Assembly (NCBI GenBank): GCA_017961625.1 | Contig: JAGCWY010000114.1 | Span: 1 to 13,449, forward strand | Source of the DNA: Ruminococcus sp. | Lineage (GTDB): Bacteria; Bacillota; Clostridia; Oscillospirales; Ruminococcaceae | Reading direction: 5' to 3' | Length of the DNA: 13,449 nt | Part shown: piece by piece, positions 5,502 to 12,273 of the stretch | Layout: the number at the start of each line of letters is the position of its first letter | Numbering within the stretch: position 1 is the first letter of the stretch | Made by a program: the position numbers and the translations under genes | Notes under the pieces: model-generated | What the model was told of the DNA's origin: nothing | What the model saw: the letters and a program-made list of their open reading frames with translations, nothing else | The model's database searches: none

Positions 5502-5705
5502 GTGGAATTTACGGAGCTTCTGACTGCGATATCGACAGTCGGTTTTCCGATCGTTTTCTGTCTTATAATGTTCTGGTATCTTCGGGAAGAGTCAAACAAT
5601 CATAAGACAGAGATGGATCAGTTAAAGGCTGTTATCGCAGATAATAACACTATCCTGGCATCACTTAAACAACTCATTCAGGACAAGCTAACGGAGGTAG
5701 AATAA
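5502..5705 (+). CDS. Holin-like small membrane protein, BhlA/YvrJ type (67 aa)
   Basis: The start is GTG at 5502, 7 bases after the GGAGG in GGGAGGTGAT (5489-5498). An in-frame ATG at 5463 lies inside the candidate RNA helix and has no ribosome binding site. The product has one membrane helix with the pattern ISTVGFPIVFCLIMFWYL (about residues 10-27), followed by a charged coiled-coil tail (KTEMDQLKAVIADNN, LKQLIQDKL). VGFP followed by a helix and a coiled tail matches small BhlA/YvrJ-type holin-like proteins. It would permeabilise or depolarise the membrane to release the lysin encoded next (TAATG overlap at 5703-5707). Holin function is inferred from pattern and position. Confidence 0.8.
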   Translation: MEFTELLTAISTVGFPIVFCLIMFWYLREESNNHKTEMDQLKAVIADNNTILASLKQLIQDKLTEVE

Positions 5706-6643
5706 TGCCTTTTACTCCTCAGCTGACTGTGCCTGCCGATACGGATCCTTATTTCATCCGCAAGGCATATGGCGGGTATAGTCCATGTATCAAAGGAAAC
5801 CCGGAGAAGTTTCCGGGATCCCCGCTGGCGAACTGCGTCGGGTATGCGTGGGGAATCGCAGCGGAGCGCGAAGGTACTCCGAACTGCAATATCGGTTTTG
5901 TCAGCGGTACAACTTGGCCAACCAATGCGTGGTACTGGATACAAAATCCGAATGGCCGCCAGACAGGATCTACTCCGCAGCTCGGCGCGATCGCCTGCTG
6001 GAGAAACAGCGACTGGACCAACGGACACGTCGCAAGCGTCGAGCAGATAAATGCTGACGGATCATGGCTTGCCAGCGAGTCCGGATATAACGGATATATA
6101 TTCAGGACTCACACATATCCTGCTGACAACAGCAAGCCCGGATTTATCTTTCAGGGATTTATCTATCTGAACTGGCCTGAGGATCCTCCTCTTCCTCCCT
6201 CCGGAGATACTGATGTTCTCTATCCGATAGCACTCGGAGACAAGGTCCGTATCATCGGCAAAGGAAGAGCATCCGTGGACGGAGGCGGGAATATCGCTTA
6301 CGGCATAGGCTGGGAGCGCTATGTCACAGCGATCTACGAAGACGGTGCATATCCCTTTCGGGTAGGCTTCAAGGACGGAAGGACCACAGGATTTTATAAG
6401 GCCGACGCTCTTGAAGTTATCAAGAAAGCTGAAACAGCTGTCGCGGATCTGAAGGTCGGAGATAAGGTCCAGATCAAAAAGACCGGAAATGCCAACAGCT
6501 ACGGCACAGGCCGGAAGGCCTACGGCTTACGCTGGATCCGGTACATCAAGCGGATATATCCTCTGAGAGAATATCCGTATATGGTCGGAAACAGCAGCGG
6601 CATAACAGGTTTTTACAAAGCTGATGCTTTGAAGAAACTATAA
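5705..6643 (+). CDS. CHAP-domain endolysin with two C-terminal repeats (312 aa)
   Basis: The N-terminal CHAP domain (about 14-157) has catalytic Cys in LANCVGYAWG (C44) and His in NGHVASVE (H108), with E113 or E125 as possible third residue. This class cuts peptidoglycan as an amidase or endopeptidase. A Pro-rich linker (PPLPPSGD) leads to two tandem repeats, about 177-239 and 250-312, each starting with a GDKV motif and ending in TGFYKADAL. They are probably SH3-like wall-binding modules. No signal peptide is seen, so release depends on the holin-like protein encoded immediately before. No other peptidoglycan hydrolase is visible in the genome, so a second role in the virion during entry cannot be excluded. 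ATG 5705 follows GGAGG (5693-5697). Confidence 0.93.
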   Translation: MPFTPQLTVPADTDPYFIRKAYGGYSPCIKGNPEKFPGSPLANCVGYAWGIAAEREGTPNCNIGFVSGTTWPTNAWYWIQNPNGRQTGSTPQLGAIACWRNSDWTNGHVASVEQINADGSWLASESGYNGYIFRTHTYPADNSKPGFIFQGFIYLNWPEDPPLPPSGDTDVLYPIALGDKVRIIGKGRASVDGGGNIAYGIGWERYVTAIYEDGAYPFRVGFKDGRTTGFYKADALEVIKKAETAVADLKVGDKVQIKKTGNANSYGTGRKAYGLRWIRYIKRIYPLREYPYMVGNSSGITGFYKADALKKL

Positions 6644-6665
6644 AAGAAAAAAGGAGAATTATATC

Positions 6666-6977
6666 ATGAAGATCAGCGAGGTCATATCCCTGCTCAAAGC
6701 GGGATATTCAAAGAAAGAGATCGAGGAATTGCGGGCCTCTGAGAATGTCGTCACTCCTGCCATAGAAGATGCCTCTGCGAAGGAAGAAGCTCCGCAGCCT
6801 GCCGAACAGACAGCTGCGGCAGCTCCTTCTGTTCCGGATAATACGGAGGTCCTTCAGGCGATAAGGGATCTCACTAAGACACTGCAAATGCAGAATATCC
6901 GCAACAGTGAGATGCCTGTCAAGCAGGAGAGCACTGTCGATATTCTCGGATCGCTTATAAGCGGACAGAAACAATAA
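6666..6977 (+). CDS. Candidate scaffold or capsid assembly protein (103 aa)
   Basis: The protein has an N-terminal helical motif (MKISEVISLLKAGYSKKEIEELR), then a disordered Ala/Pro/Glu-rich stretch (about 33-58), a helix (EVLQAIRDLTKTLQMQN, 61-77) and a short C-terminal segment (STVDILGSLISGQKQ). Size and position before the capsid gene match phi29 gp7, the 98-aa scaffold, though there is no convincing sequence identity. Short proteins opening with an xLLKAGYSxxEIxxL motif are often seen near capsid genes of gut phages; this is recollection, not a search. Alternatives are a decoration protein or a chaperone for the next gene product. AAAAGGAG (6650-6657) supports the start. Confidence 0.5.
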   Translation: MKISEVISLLKAGYSKKEIEELRASENVVTPAIEDASAKEEAPQPAEQTAAAAPSVPDNTEVLQAIRDLTKTLQMQNIRNSEMPVKQESTVDILGSLISGQKQ

Positions 6978-6992
6978 AGAAAGGAGCTAAAT

Positions 6993-7472
6993 ATGAGTTC
7001 ATTTAAGAATTTTGCCTCAATGCTGAATGATCTCCAGCAGCAGGCTGACGGGCGCGGAACGCTTGACGGATCAGCTATCGAGGATTTTCTCTCCATAGCC
7101 GGTTATGAACAGGAAGTCGGTGGTGGAGACAGCGGAATGCTGTCAGAAATCTTCCCGATCTGTGCCAAAGTAACCTTAGTGGTTTCGGGAATGACAGAAG
7201 GTCTTTCCACAAAATTCACCGATGTGGGTACTTCTACGGGTGTGTTGCTCGTAAGGGATACAGAATATGGATGGATGTTCTCAGAAGATGAGGTTATGGT
7301 TACTAACGGCACATTCGAATACTATTTGCTATCAACATCTGAGAGTGGTGAACTTGATTATACTAACTATTGGGATGTAAGCGTTAGCGGTGGCGCGGAA
7401 TTAGGAGACGATGGGGAAAATAAATGGGTTGATGTAACAGGCGACTGCACAATTACCATAACAAAGAGGTAA
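6993..7472 (+). CDS. Putative virion surface / head-fibre-like protein, mosaic (159 aa)
   Basis: The first 45 residues (MSSFKNFASMLNDLQQQADG...) look like a small structural phage domain. After the glycine linker VGGGDSG (42-48) comes a beta-rich, threonine/serine/glycine-rich domain with alternating hydrophobics, ending in CTITITKR. This layout of conserved N-terminal attachment plus variable beta domain fits a head fibre or decoration protein such as phi29 gp8.5, but no family is recognised. Base use changes after about 7120: more GTG, TTA, GGG and TCG codons, and one GATC where neighbours are rich in GATC. That suggests the C-terminal domain was acquired. AAAGGAG (6980-6986) precedes the ATG. 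The capsid gene follows after 57 bases that contain a hairpin. Confidence 0.55.
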   Translation: MSSFKNFASMLNDLQQQADGRGTLDGSAIEDFLSIAGYEQEVGGGDSGMLSEIFPICAKVTLVVSGMTEGLSTKFTDVGTSTGVLLVRDTEYGWMFSEDEVMVTNGTFEYYLLSTSESGELDYTNYWDVSVSGGAELGDDGENKWVDVTGDCTITITKR

Positions 7473-7483
7473 ACACACATGAG

Positions 7484-7502
7484 TGAATGGTCTATCCATT
7501 CA
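7484..7502 (+). other. Small inverted repeat upstream of the capsid gene
   Basis: TGAATGG (7484-7490) and CCATTCA (7496-7502) form a perfect 7-bp stem with loop TCTAT. There is no U-tract, so it is not a terminator. It lies between the mosaic gene and the capsid ribosome binding site (AAAGGAA, 7513-7519) and may be an mRNA processing or stability element, or a scar of the acquisition of the preceding domain. A 10-codon frame (ATG 7479) spans it. Confidence 0.45.
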
Positions 7503-7529
7503 TATAACTAAAGAAAGGAATTAACTATA

Positions 7530-8705
7530 ATGGCAGTTAATAACATGTCAATCGAACAGGCTGCGACTGTTCTGAGCGCTATTCATTCACAGGTTACCGG
7601 ATATTCCGGTGTTACTCCGACAGATGTTTCGGATTTCGTATCTGTCGCGCAGGCTACGCTTCAGGCCGGATATGACTCTGTTATCGCGGCGATCTCTCAG
7701 GTCATCAGCAAGACGCTGATCGCTGTCAGGCCGTATAACAGAAAATTTAAAGGTCTGGAAGTAAGCAACGAGAGATGGGGCGGCATTACACGCAAGATCA
7801 ATTTTGCTGATCGCGGACCGATGCAGGATGATACTTATGCTCTCGTTGACGGATCTCCTGTGGATCAGTTTGTTGTCAGGACTCCTGATGTTCTGGAAAC
7901 GAGATATTATGGTTCCAATGTATATCAGGGCCAGTACACGATCTTCACGAAGCAGCTTGATGTTGCTTTCTCAGGTCCTGAGGCTTTCGCGGCATTCATG
8001 TCTGGACTCATGACTCACTTCTCCAATGAGCGCGAGCAGTGGCTGGAAGATGGTGCAAGGATGATCCTCATGAACCTGATCGCAGCAAAAGCTGACGCGG
8101 GCATCGATGTATTCCATCTGCTGACAGAGTACAACACTGTCACCGGTCTGTCTCCGGCTCTGGATGCACAGACTGTCATGCAGCCTGACAACTTCCCAGC
8201 ATTCGTCAAATGGATGTATGGCCGTGTGGCAAATCTCTCCAGCCTCATGACTGAGCGCAGCAAGCTGTTCCAGCTTGAGATCACCGGCAAGCCCATCCTT
8301 AGACACACTCCTCTTGAGGATCAGAAAGTATATCTCAACAGTCAGTTCCTGAATGATATGACTGCCCGCGTTCTCGCTGACACATATCATGAGAATTTCC
8401 TGAGATATTCCGATGTCGAGGCTGTCAATTTCTGGCAGGCCATCGACGATCCTCTGGATGTCTCCTGCACTCCGGTCTATATCGATAATACCGGCACGAT
8501 CACTGTCGCCAGCGGCAATGTCGCGGTATCTGATGTGATCGGTGTTATGTTCGACAGGGATGCAGTCGGTTATAACATCTACGATGACAGCATCGAAGCA
8601 TCTCCCTACAACGCAGCAGGCCAGTACTACAACCTTTTCTCTCATGTGAGAGTACAGTTCCAGAATGACCTGACTGAAAAAGCCGTGGTCCTCTGCCTTG
8701 ACTGA
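7530..8705 (+). CDS. Major capsid protein, HK97-fold-like (391 aa)
   Basis: It is the right size for a capsid subunit (phi29 gp8 has 448 aa) and sits between the candidate scaffold and the tail/connector genes. The sequence has a helical N-terminal arm (1-60), mixed alpha/beta core with a long helix near SNEREQWLEDGARMILMNLIAAKA (164-187) and a C-terminal strand RVQFQNDLTEKAVVLCLD typical of phage capsid ends. Region 325-350 may be an inserted surface loop (DNTGTITVASGNVAVSDVIGV). Codon use is strongly biased and homogeneous, as expected for the most abundant virion protein. The call is by elimination and pattern; no catalytic motif exists to confirm it. Confidence 0.85.
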   Translation: MAVNNMSIEQAATVLSAIHSQVTGYSGVTPTDVSDFVSVAQATLQAGYDSVIAAISQVISKTLIAVRPYNRKFKGLEVSNERWGGITRKINFADRGPMQDDTYALVDGSPVDQFVVRTPDVLETRYYGSNVYQGQYTIFTKQLDVAFSGPEAFAAFMSGLMTHFSNEREQWLEDGARMILMNLIAAKADAGIDVFHLLTEYNTVTGLSPALDAQTVMQPDNFPAFVKWMYGRVANLSSLMTERSKLFQLEITGKPILRHTPLEDQKVYLNSQFLNDMTARVLADTYHENFLRYSDVEAVNFWQAIDDPLDVSCTPVYIDNTGTITVASGNVAVSDVIGVMFDRDAVGYNIYDDSIEASPYNAAGQYYNLFSHVRVQFQNDLTEKAVVLCLD

Positions 8706-8731
8706 GCGAGGTCGCATATAATTCTCCTGAA

Positions 8732-8773
8732 GGCAAAAAGGGAGCAGAATTTCCACTCTGCTCCCTTAAAGCC
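8732..8773. terminator. Long hairpin after the capsid gene
   Basis: AAGGGAGCAGA (8738-8748) pairs perfectly with TCTGCTCCCTT (8757-8767) around an 8-base loop. An outer GGC/GCC pair (8732-8734, 8771-8773) can add to it across a 3x3 A-rich internal loop. On the + strand only two Ts follow the GC part, so it is a weak terminator there. Read on the - strand it ends in TTTTT, a better one. It probably partly terminates or protects the 3' end of the abundant capsid message and blocks antisense transcription. Confidence 0.65.
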
Positions 8774-8793
8774 TAATTATACGGAGGTGTTTA

Positions 8794-10194
8794 ATGAATA
8801 TCGCGTTTTACAATTTCGCAAAGAAAGAAAACAGCACTGCACAGCCTTCCGGATCCGGAACAGTAGTCGCCTGCACTATAAAGACACCGTCATCGGTCGA
8901 GGAGATGACTGTTGAGATCGCCAGCGCTACGGTGCCTTCCTATAATTACGCATATATCGGCGATTTTGGCAGATACTATTATGTCACTGATATCGCATAT
9001 AACCGCGGAATATGGGAAGTATCATTAAAATGCGATGTGCTGGCGAGTTTTAAATCAGCTATTGGCTCCACATCAATGTATTTTGAGAGGTCCAGCGCAC
9101 AGAAGAATGGCGATCTCATTGACAGATTTTATCCGGTAACAGATCAGTACACTATCAGCAGGACACAGCTGCAAGCTGAATCCGTAACTCTTCCGTGGCC
9201 GAACGGCAGTTTCGTTGTTACGGTTATGGACGGTAATAGCAGCACAGGGAACACTTCATATCAGTTCAGTCCTACAGAATTCGGAAAATTCATCCAGAGT
9301 CTTATGGATACAGGAGCCGACACATATGAGTCTGTGTGGGATTCCATCAATCAGATGATCAAAGTCACAAATTTTGAGCCTCTGAAATACGTCGGAGCAT
9401 GCTACTGGTTCCCGTCTCCCGCGTTCACTCCTGGACCTGTGACAGCAGAAACAAGCATAAAGCTCGGAAATTTCATCGCTACAGGCTTTTCCTGCTATCC
9501 TCTTGGTTCGTCAGCGACGAATACTATTTCTTATTCGGTCACGCTTCCTTCACATCCGCAGGCGGCAACACGAGGCGGCTACTGCAATCTGGAGCCGTTC
9601 TCCGAATATTCACTCAATCTCGGAGCCTTTGGGCATCTGAAGCTTGACAGTACAGCCTTAGCAAAAGCAACATCGCTGAGCATTACCATCCGACAGGATC
9701 CGTACACCGGCAGAGCGCGGCTGCTGATAAAAACCAATATTGGCGCGGTCGTTGCTAATATGACTACTCAGTGGGGAGTTCCTGTTATGCTGTCGTCCGG
9801 TTCTAACGTGAATGTCGGCGGTATAGGCCAGACGCTCGCAGGCGCTGGCGGAACACTTGCGGCAGCTGCTACCGGTAATATAGCCGGAATAGGCGCCGGA
9901 CTGATGAATTATGTCTCAGGCATAGCTGACATGGCAAAAGGCAGTATTAGCACCGTCGGCAGTTTCGGATCCATGGCTGACCATCAGTTCGCTATGGAAT
10001 TTATAGCTCGTTTCTTCACGATCGCCGATGATGACAATACCAACAACGGCAGGCCTTATTGTTCTATTTCGACTCCCGCGACGCTTACCGGATATATGAT
10101 AGCTGAAAAAGGACTCGTCACAAGCACAGCAGCAACAAATCCTGAGCTTGCGATGATCAATAGATATATGGAGGAAGGCTTCTACTATGAGTAA
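8794..10194 (+). CDS. Tail knob protein, phi29 gp9-like (466 aa)
   Basis: The pattern near residues 46-115 (TVPSYNYAYIGDFGRYYYVTD, then WEVSLKCDVLASFKSAI, then RSS and DRFYP) matches tail proteins of phi29-type phages, where a hexamer forms the tube closing the short tail. Residues about 338-392 form a Gly/Ala-rich hydrophobic segment (GGIGQTLAGAGGTLAAAATG and onward). In phi29 gp9 a hydrophobic loop in a similar C-terminal position plugs the tube and inserts into the host membrane for DNA delivery; equivalence is inferred. At 466 aa it is shorter than gp9 (599 aa). ACGGAGGTG (8781-8789) precedes the start, and its stop overlaps the connector start by 8 bases. Confidence 0.88.
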   Translation: MNIAFYNFAKKENSTAQPSGSGTVVACTIKTPSSVEEMTVEIASATVPSYNYAYIGDFGRYYYVTDIAYNRGIWEVSLKCDVLASFKSAIGSTSMYFERSSAQKNGDLIDRFYPVTDQYTISRTQLQAESVTLPWPNGSFVVTVMDGNSSTGNTSYQFSPTEFGKFIQSLMDTGADTYESVWDSINQMIKVTNFEPLKYVGACYWFPSPAFTPGPVTAETSIKLGNFIATGFSCYPLGSSATNTISYSVTLPSHPQAATRGGYCNLEPFSEYSLNLGAFGHLKLDSTALAKATSLSITIRQDPYTGRARLLIKTNIGAVVANMTTQWGVPVMLSSGSNVNVGGIGQTLAGAGGTLAAAATGNIAGIGAGLMNYVSGIADMAKGSISTVGSFGSMADHQFAMEFIARFFTIADDDNTNNGRPYCSISTPATLTGYMIAEKGLVTSTAATNPELAMINRYMEEGFYYE

Positions 10195-11080
10195 TTACTA
10201 CACATATGACATGATCAACATGTATAATGCATACAGATCACCGTCAACTGTACACTGCAAGAATACCGGGCTGGTAAACTACTATGTAAGGTATCTGGTA
10301 CAGAAAGTTATCTCTGTATTTGAATTTATCAACATTCCGGAGACATGGGCAATAAACTATTTTCAGTATGTGCTCATCTGCCGCGGATACATCGGAATAC
10401 TGCGCACAGACGAATTCGGAGTTATTCCTCAGGAATGCGGGCTCGGAGGCTTCAATGTATTCTATCAGCCTAAATTCATCACTGTCGCAAATCCGCTGCT
10501 TACTGGTATCAAACAGCCGGAAATAGGTACTGAATGCGAGGTCATAAAGATGCAGCCTGACTATGGCAGCATCATGGATCTCGTCAGCACATATGCGGAT
10601 CTTATGGCTCTCTGTCTTGAGTCGGCAGGTGTTAACCTGCTCAATTCTAAATTGAGTTATGTATTTGCAGCCGGTAATAAAACACAGGCTGAAAGTTTCA
10701 AGAAAATGTTTGATAAGATCGCCAGCGGCGAGCCTGCTGCATTCGTGGATAAAAACCTGTTCAACGAGGATGGCAGCAGAAACTGGGATGTATTCTTCCA
10801 GAATCTGAAGCAGAATTATGTCGCATCCGATATTCTGGATGACATGAAAACGCTTGAGGATCAATTCAACACAGCAATCGGAATTCCTAACGCTAACACT
10901 CAGAAGCGGGAGCGCCTGATAACTGATGAGGTCAATGCAAACAACATCGACACGGAGTCAAAAATCAGCCTCTGGCTTGAAACTATGCGCGGGGATATGC
11001 GCAGAGTCAACAACATGTTCGGACTTGATCTTGATGTACGCTATCGCTTCGCTGACAGAATGGAGGTAATAGATGAATAG
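10187..11080 (+). CDS. Connector / portal (upper collar) protein, phi29 gp10-like (297 aa)
   Basis: The length is close to phi29 gp10 (309 aa), and the gene order knob, connector, lower collar equals phi29 genes 9, 10, 11. The C-terminal part contains GIPNANTQKRERLITDEVNA (about 235-254) followed by a helix, a segment characteristic of these connectors. A dodecamer would form the portal vertex, the gate through which the ATPase drives DNA and to which the lower collar attaches. The start overlaps the upstream gene (coupled translation), and GGAGGAAGG (10170-10178) provides the ribosome binding site. No membrane segment or unusual composition is seen. Confidence 0.93.
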   Translation: MSNYYTYDMINMYNAYRSPSTVHCKNTGLVNYYVRYLVQKVISVFEFINIPETWAINYFQYVLICRGYIGILRTDEFGVIPQECGLGGFNVFYQPKFITVANPLLTGIKQPEIGTECEVIKMQPDYGSIMDLVSTYADLMALCLESAGVNLLNSKLSYVFAAGNKTQAESFKKMFDKIASGEPAAFVDKNLFNEDGSRNWDVFFQNLKQNYVASDILDDMKTLEDQFNTAIGIPNANTQKRERLITDEVNANNIDTESKISLWLETMRGDMRRVNNMFGLDLDVRYRFADRMEVIDE

Positions 11081-12032
11081 CTGGCTTTCTGTGCTCGGTC
11101 TGTATCGGTATGATCCGACGCTCTTTGATGAGCTTGTGGTGCCTTCTGTTGTCAACAAACAGGATCTGATCGATAATATCGTTGTCGAGACTGCGGAGCT
11201 GGAGGTCATATATCCGGATCCGGAGATAATGCGCCAGATAATAGGATCATGGAGCAGAGCGCGCCTGCATGTCTGGGACAGGATCGCTCTGGTGCTGTAT
11301 AAGAATTATGATCCGTTTATCAATATCACAAGAGATGAGATCAGGACCATAAATACAGTCAACAGTAAAACTCAGACAAACGATCTGACGCAGACAGATA
11401 ATACTTCACAGACACAAAATCTGACCCGCACTGATGATCTGACAAGAACGGATGACCTGACAAGAACGGATGACCTGACAAGAACGGATGACCTGACGAG
11501 AACGGATGACCTGACGAGAACTGATGACCTGACGAGAACGGATGACCTGACAAGAACGGATGATCTGACTGAAACTGACTCCCGCACAGTAACGAATACT
11601 GTGAGCGCGTGGGATTCCTCGTCCTTCCAGAACAGAGACAAATCCACCAACGGAGGAAATGTCACTAATACCGGAACACAGACAAATACAGGTACAGTCA
11701 CGAATACCGGAACACAGACAGATACAGGTACAGTCACGAATACCGGAACACAGACAAATACAGGTACAGTCACGAATACCGGAACACAGACAAATACAGG
11801 TACAGTCACGAATACCGGAACAATCGGCAATTCCGGAACGATCAGAAACGAAGGTCGAGTCTCTGACAACGGCAATTCCACAGTGACGGAAACTCTGCAC
11901 GTCGAAGGAGACAGCGCTATCACGGACGCGCAGGATGTCGCGCGTAAAGAGATCGAGCTGCGCACAAGATATGAGCTCGATGATTACATCATCAACGATT
12001 TCAAAAATCGTTTTTGTCTATTAGTTTATTAA
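11073..12032 (+). CDS. Lower collar protein with two repeat arrays, phi29 gp11-like (319 aa)
   Basis: The N-terminal domain (1-90, including LYRYDPTLFDELVVPS, WSRARLHVWDRIALVLYKNYDPF) and the C-terminal helix (DVARKEIELRTRYELDDYIINDF) are the parts that look like a lower collar protein, the tube joining connector to tail knob. Between them lies about 190 residues of low complexity: eight LTRTDD hexapeptides (117-164), then SAWDSSSFQNR, then four VTNTGTQTNTGT 12-residue units (197-244) and a decayed tail. Thr/Asn/Gly repeats like these commonly form beta-solenoids or surface stalks. phi29 gp11 has 293 aa. GGAGG (11062-11066) lies 6 bases before the ATG, which overlaps the connector stop. Confidence 0.88.
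   Translation: MNSWLSVLGLYRYDPTLFDELVVPSVVNKQDLIDNIVVETAELEVIYPDPEIMRQIIGSWSRARLHVWDRIALVLYKNYDPFINITRDEIRTINTVNSKTQTNDLTQTDNTSQTQNLTRTDDLTRTDDLTRTDDLTRTDDLTRTDDLTRTDDLTRTDDLTRTDDLTETDSRTVTNTVSAWDSSSFQNRDKSTNGGNVTNTGTQTNTGTVTNTGTQTDTGTVTNTGTQTNTGTVTNTGTQTNTGTVTNTGTIGNSGTIRNEGRVSDNGNSTVTETLHVEGDSAITDAQDVARKEIELRTRYELDDYIINDFKNRFCLLVY
11421..11564 (+). repeat. 18-bp tandem repeat x 8 inside the lower collar gene
   Basis: Eight contiguous 18-bp units, each encoding LTRTDD, run without indels. Units differ only by scattered single bases (AAGA/GAGA, GAT/GAC). The first unit is the most diverged (CTGACCCGCACTGATGAT), and the flanks (DLTQTDNTSQTQ before, LTETDS after) are decayed copies. Near-identity of the central units implies recent expansion by slippage or recombination, always in frame. 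Confidence 0.97.
11661..11822 (+). repeat. 36-bp tandem repeat x 4 plus partial copy inside the lower collar gene
   Basis: Four full 36-bp units (11661-11804) encode VTNTGTQTNTGT, with the second carrying D for N. A partial copy follows (11805-11822), then degenerate TIGNSGTIRNEG. The unit itself is a degenerate double of an 18-bp half. This array is unrelated in sequence to the 18-bp array just upstream. Confidence 0.96.
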
Positions 12033-12044
12033 GGAGGCCATAAA

Positions 12045-12260
12045 ATGCCGGTATTTGAGAATTTCCCCTATACTAATTTTCACGATCTTAATCTTGACTG
12101 GATCCTGAATAAGGTCAAAGAGCTGGATGAGAAAGTTAACGGAGACTTTGATGCTGTTATCGAGAGCTATATCGAAGATCATCTCAGTCAGTTCCTGCTT
12201 TTGGCTTCGTATGATCCGGCAACAGAAACCATTACTTTGGAGAGCGCACCGAGCGCATGA
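12045..12260 (+). CDS. Stand-alone virion-anchor / tail appendage base protein (71 aa)
   Basis: The product opens MPVFENFPYTNFHDLNLDWILNKVKELDEKV. The FPYTNFHDLNLDWIL motif is one I recognise as the N terminus of many appendage and receptor-binding proteins in small gut podoviruses, where it is usually fused to a long fibre or enzyme. Here the gene stops after 71 codons, with a helix-rich body and a strand-like end (ASYDPATETITLESAPSA). A strong AAGGAGG (12031-12037) precedes it, and 13 bases separate it from the SGNH gene. It may link the collar to the SGNH protein as a separate adaptor. It is not obviously truncated, since it has its own clean stop and the next gene its own ribosome binding site. 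Confidence 0.75.
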   Translation: MPVFENFPYTNFHDLNLDWILNKVKELDEKVNGDFDAVIESYIEDHLSQFLLLASYDPATETITLESAPSA

Positions 12261-12273
12261 GGAGGAATAAGAT

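Noticed and set aside
7479..7511. 10-codon reading frame MSEWSIHSYN before the capsid gene
   Set aside because: No ribosome binding site and fully overlapped by the hairpin; too short to support as a gene.
7971..8756. 261-codon reverse-strand reading frame opposite the capsid gene
   Set aside because: Shadow of strongly biased codons in the capsid gene; no ribosome binding site and no domain pattern.
11421..11822. CRISPR array
   Set aside because: The repeats are directly contiguous, coding and without unique spacers.
11372..11965. Long reverse-strand reading frames opposite the lower collar gene (up to 197 codons)
   Set aside because: They are open only because the in-frame tandem repeats lack stops in those frames; products are repetitive Val/Ser/Cys strings with no start signal.
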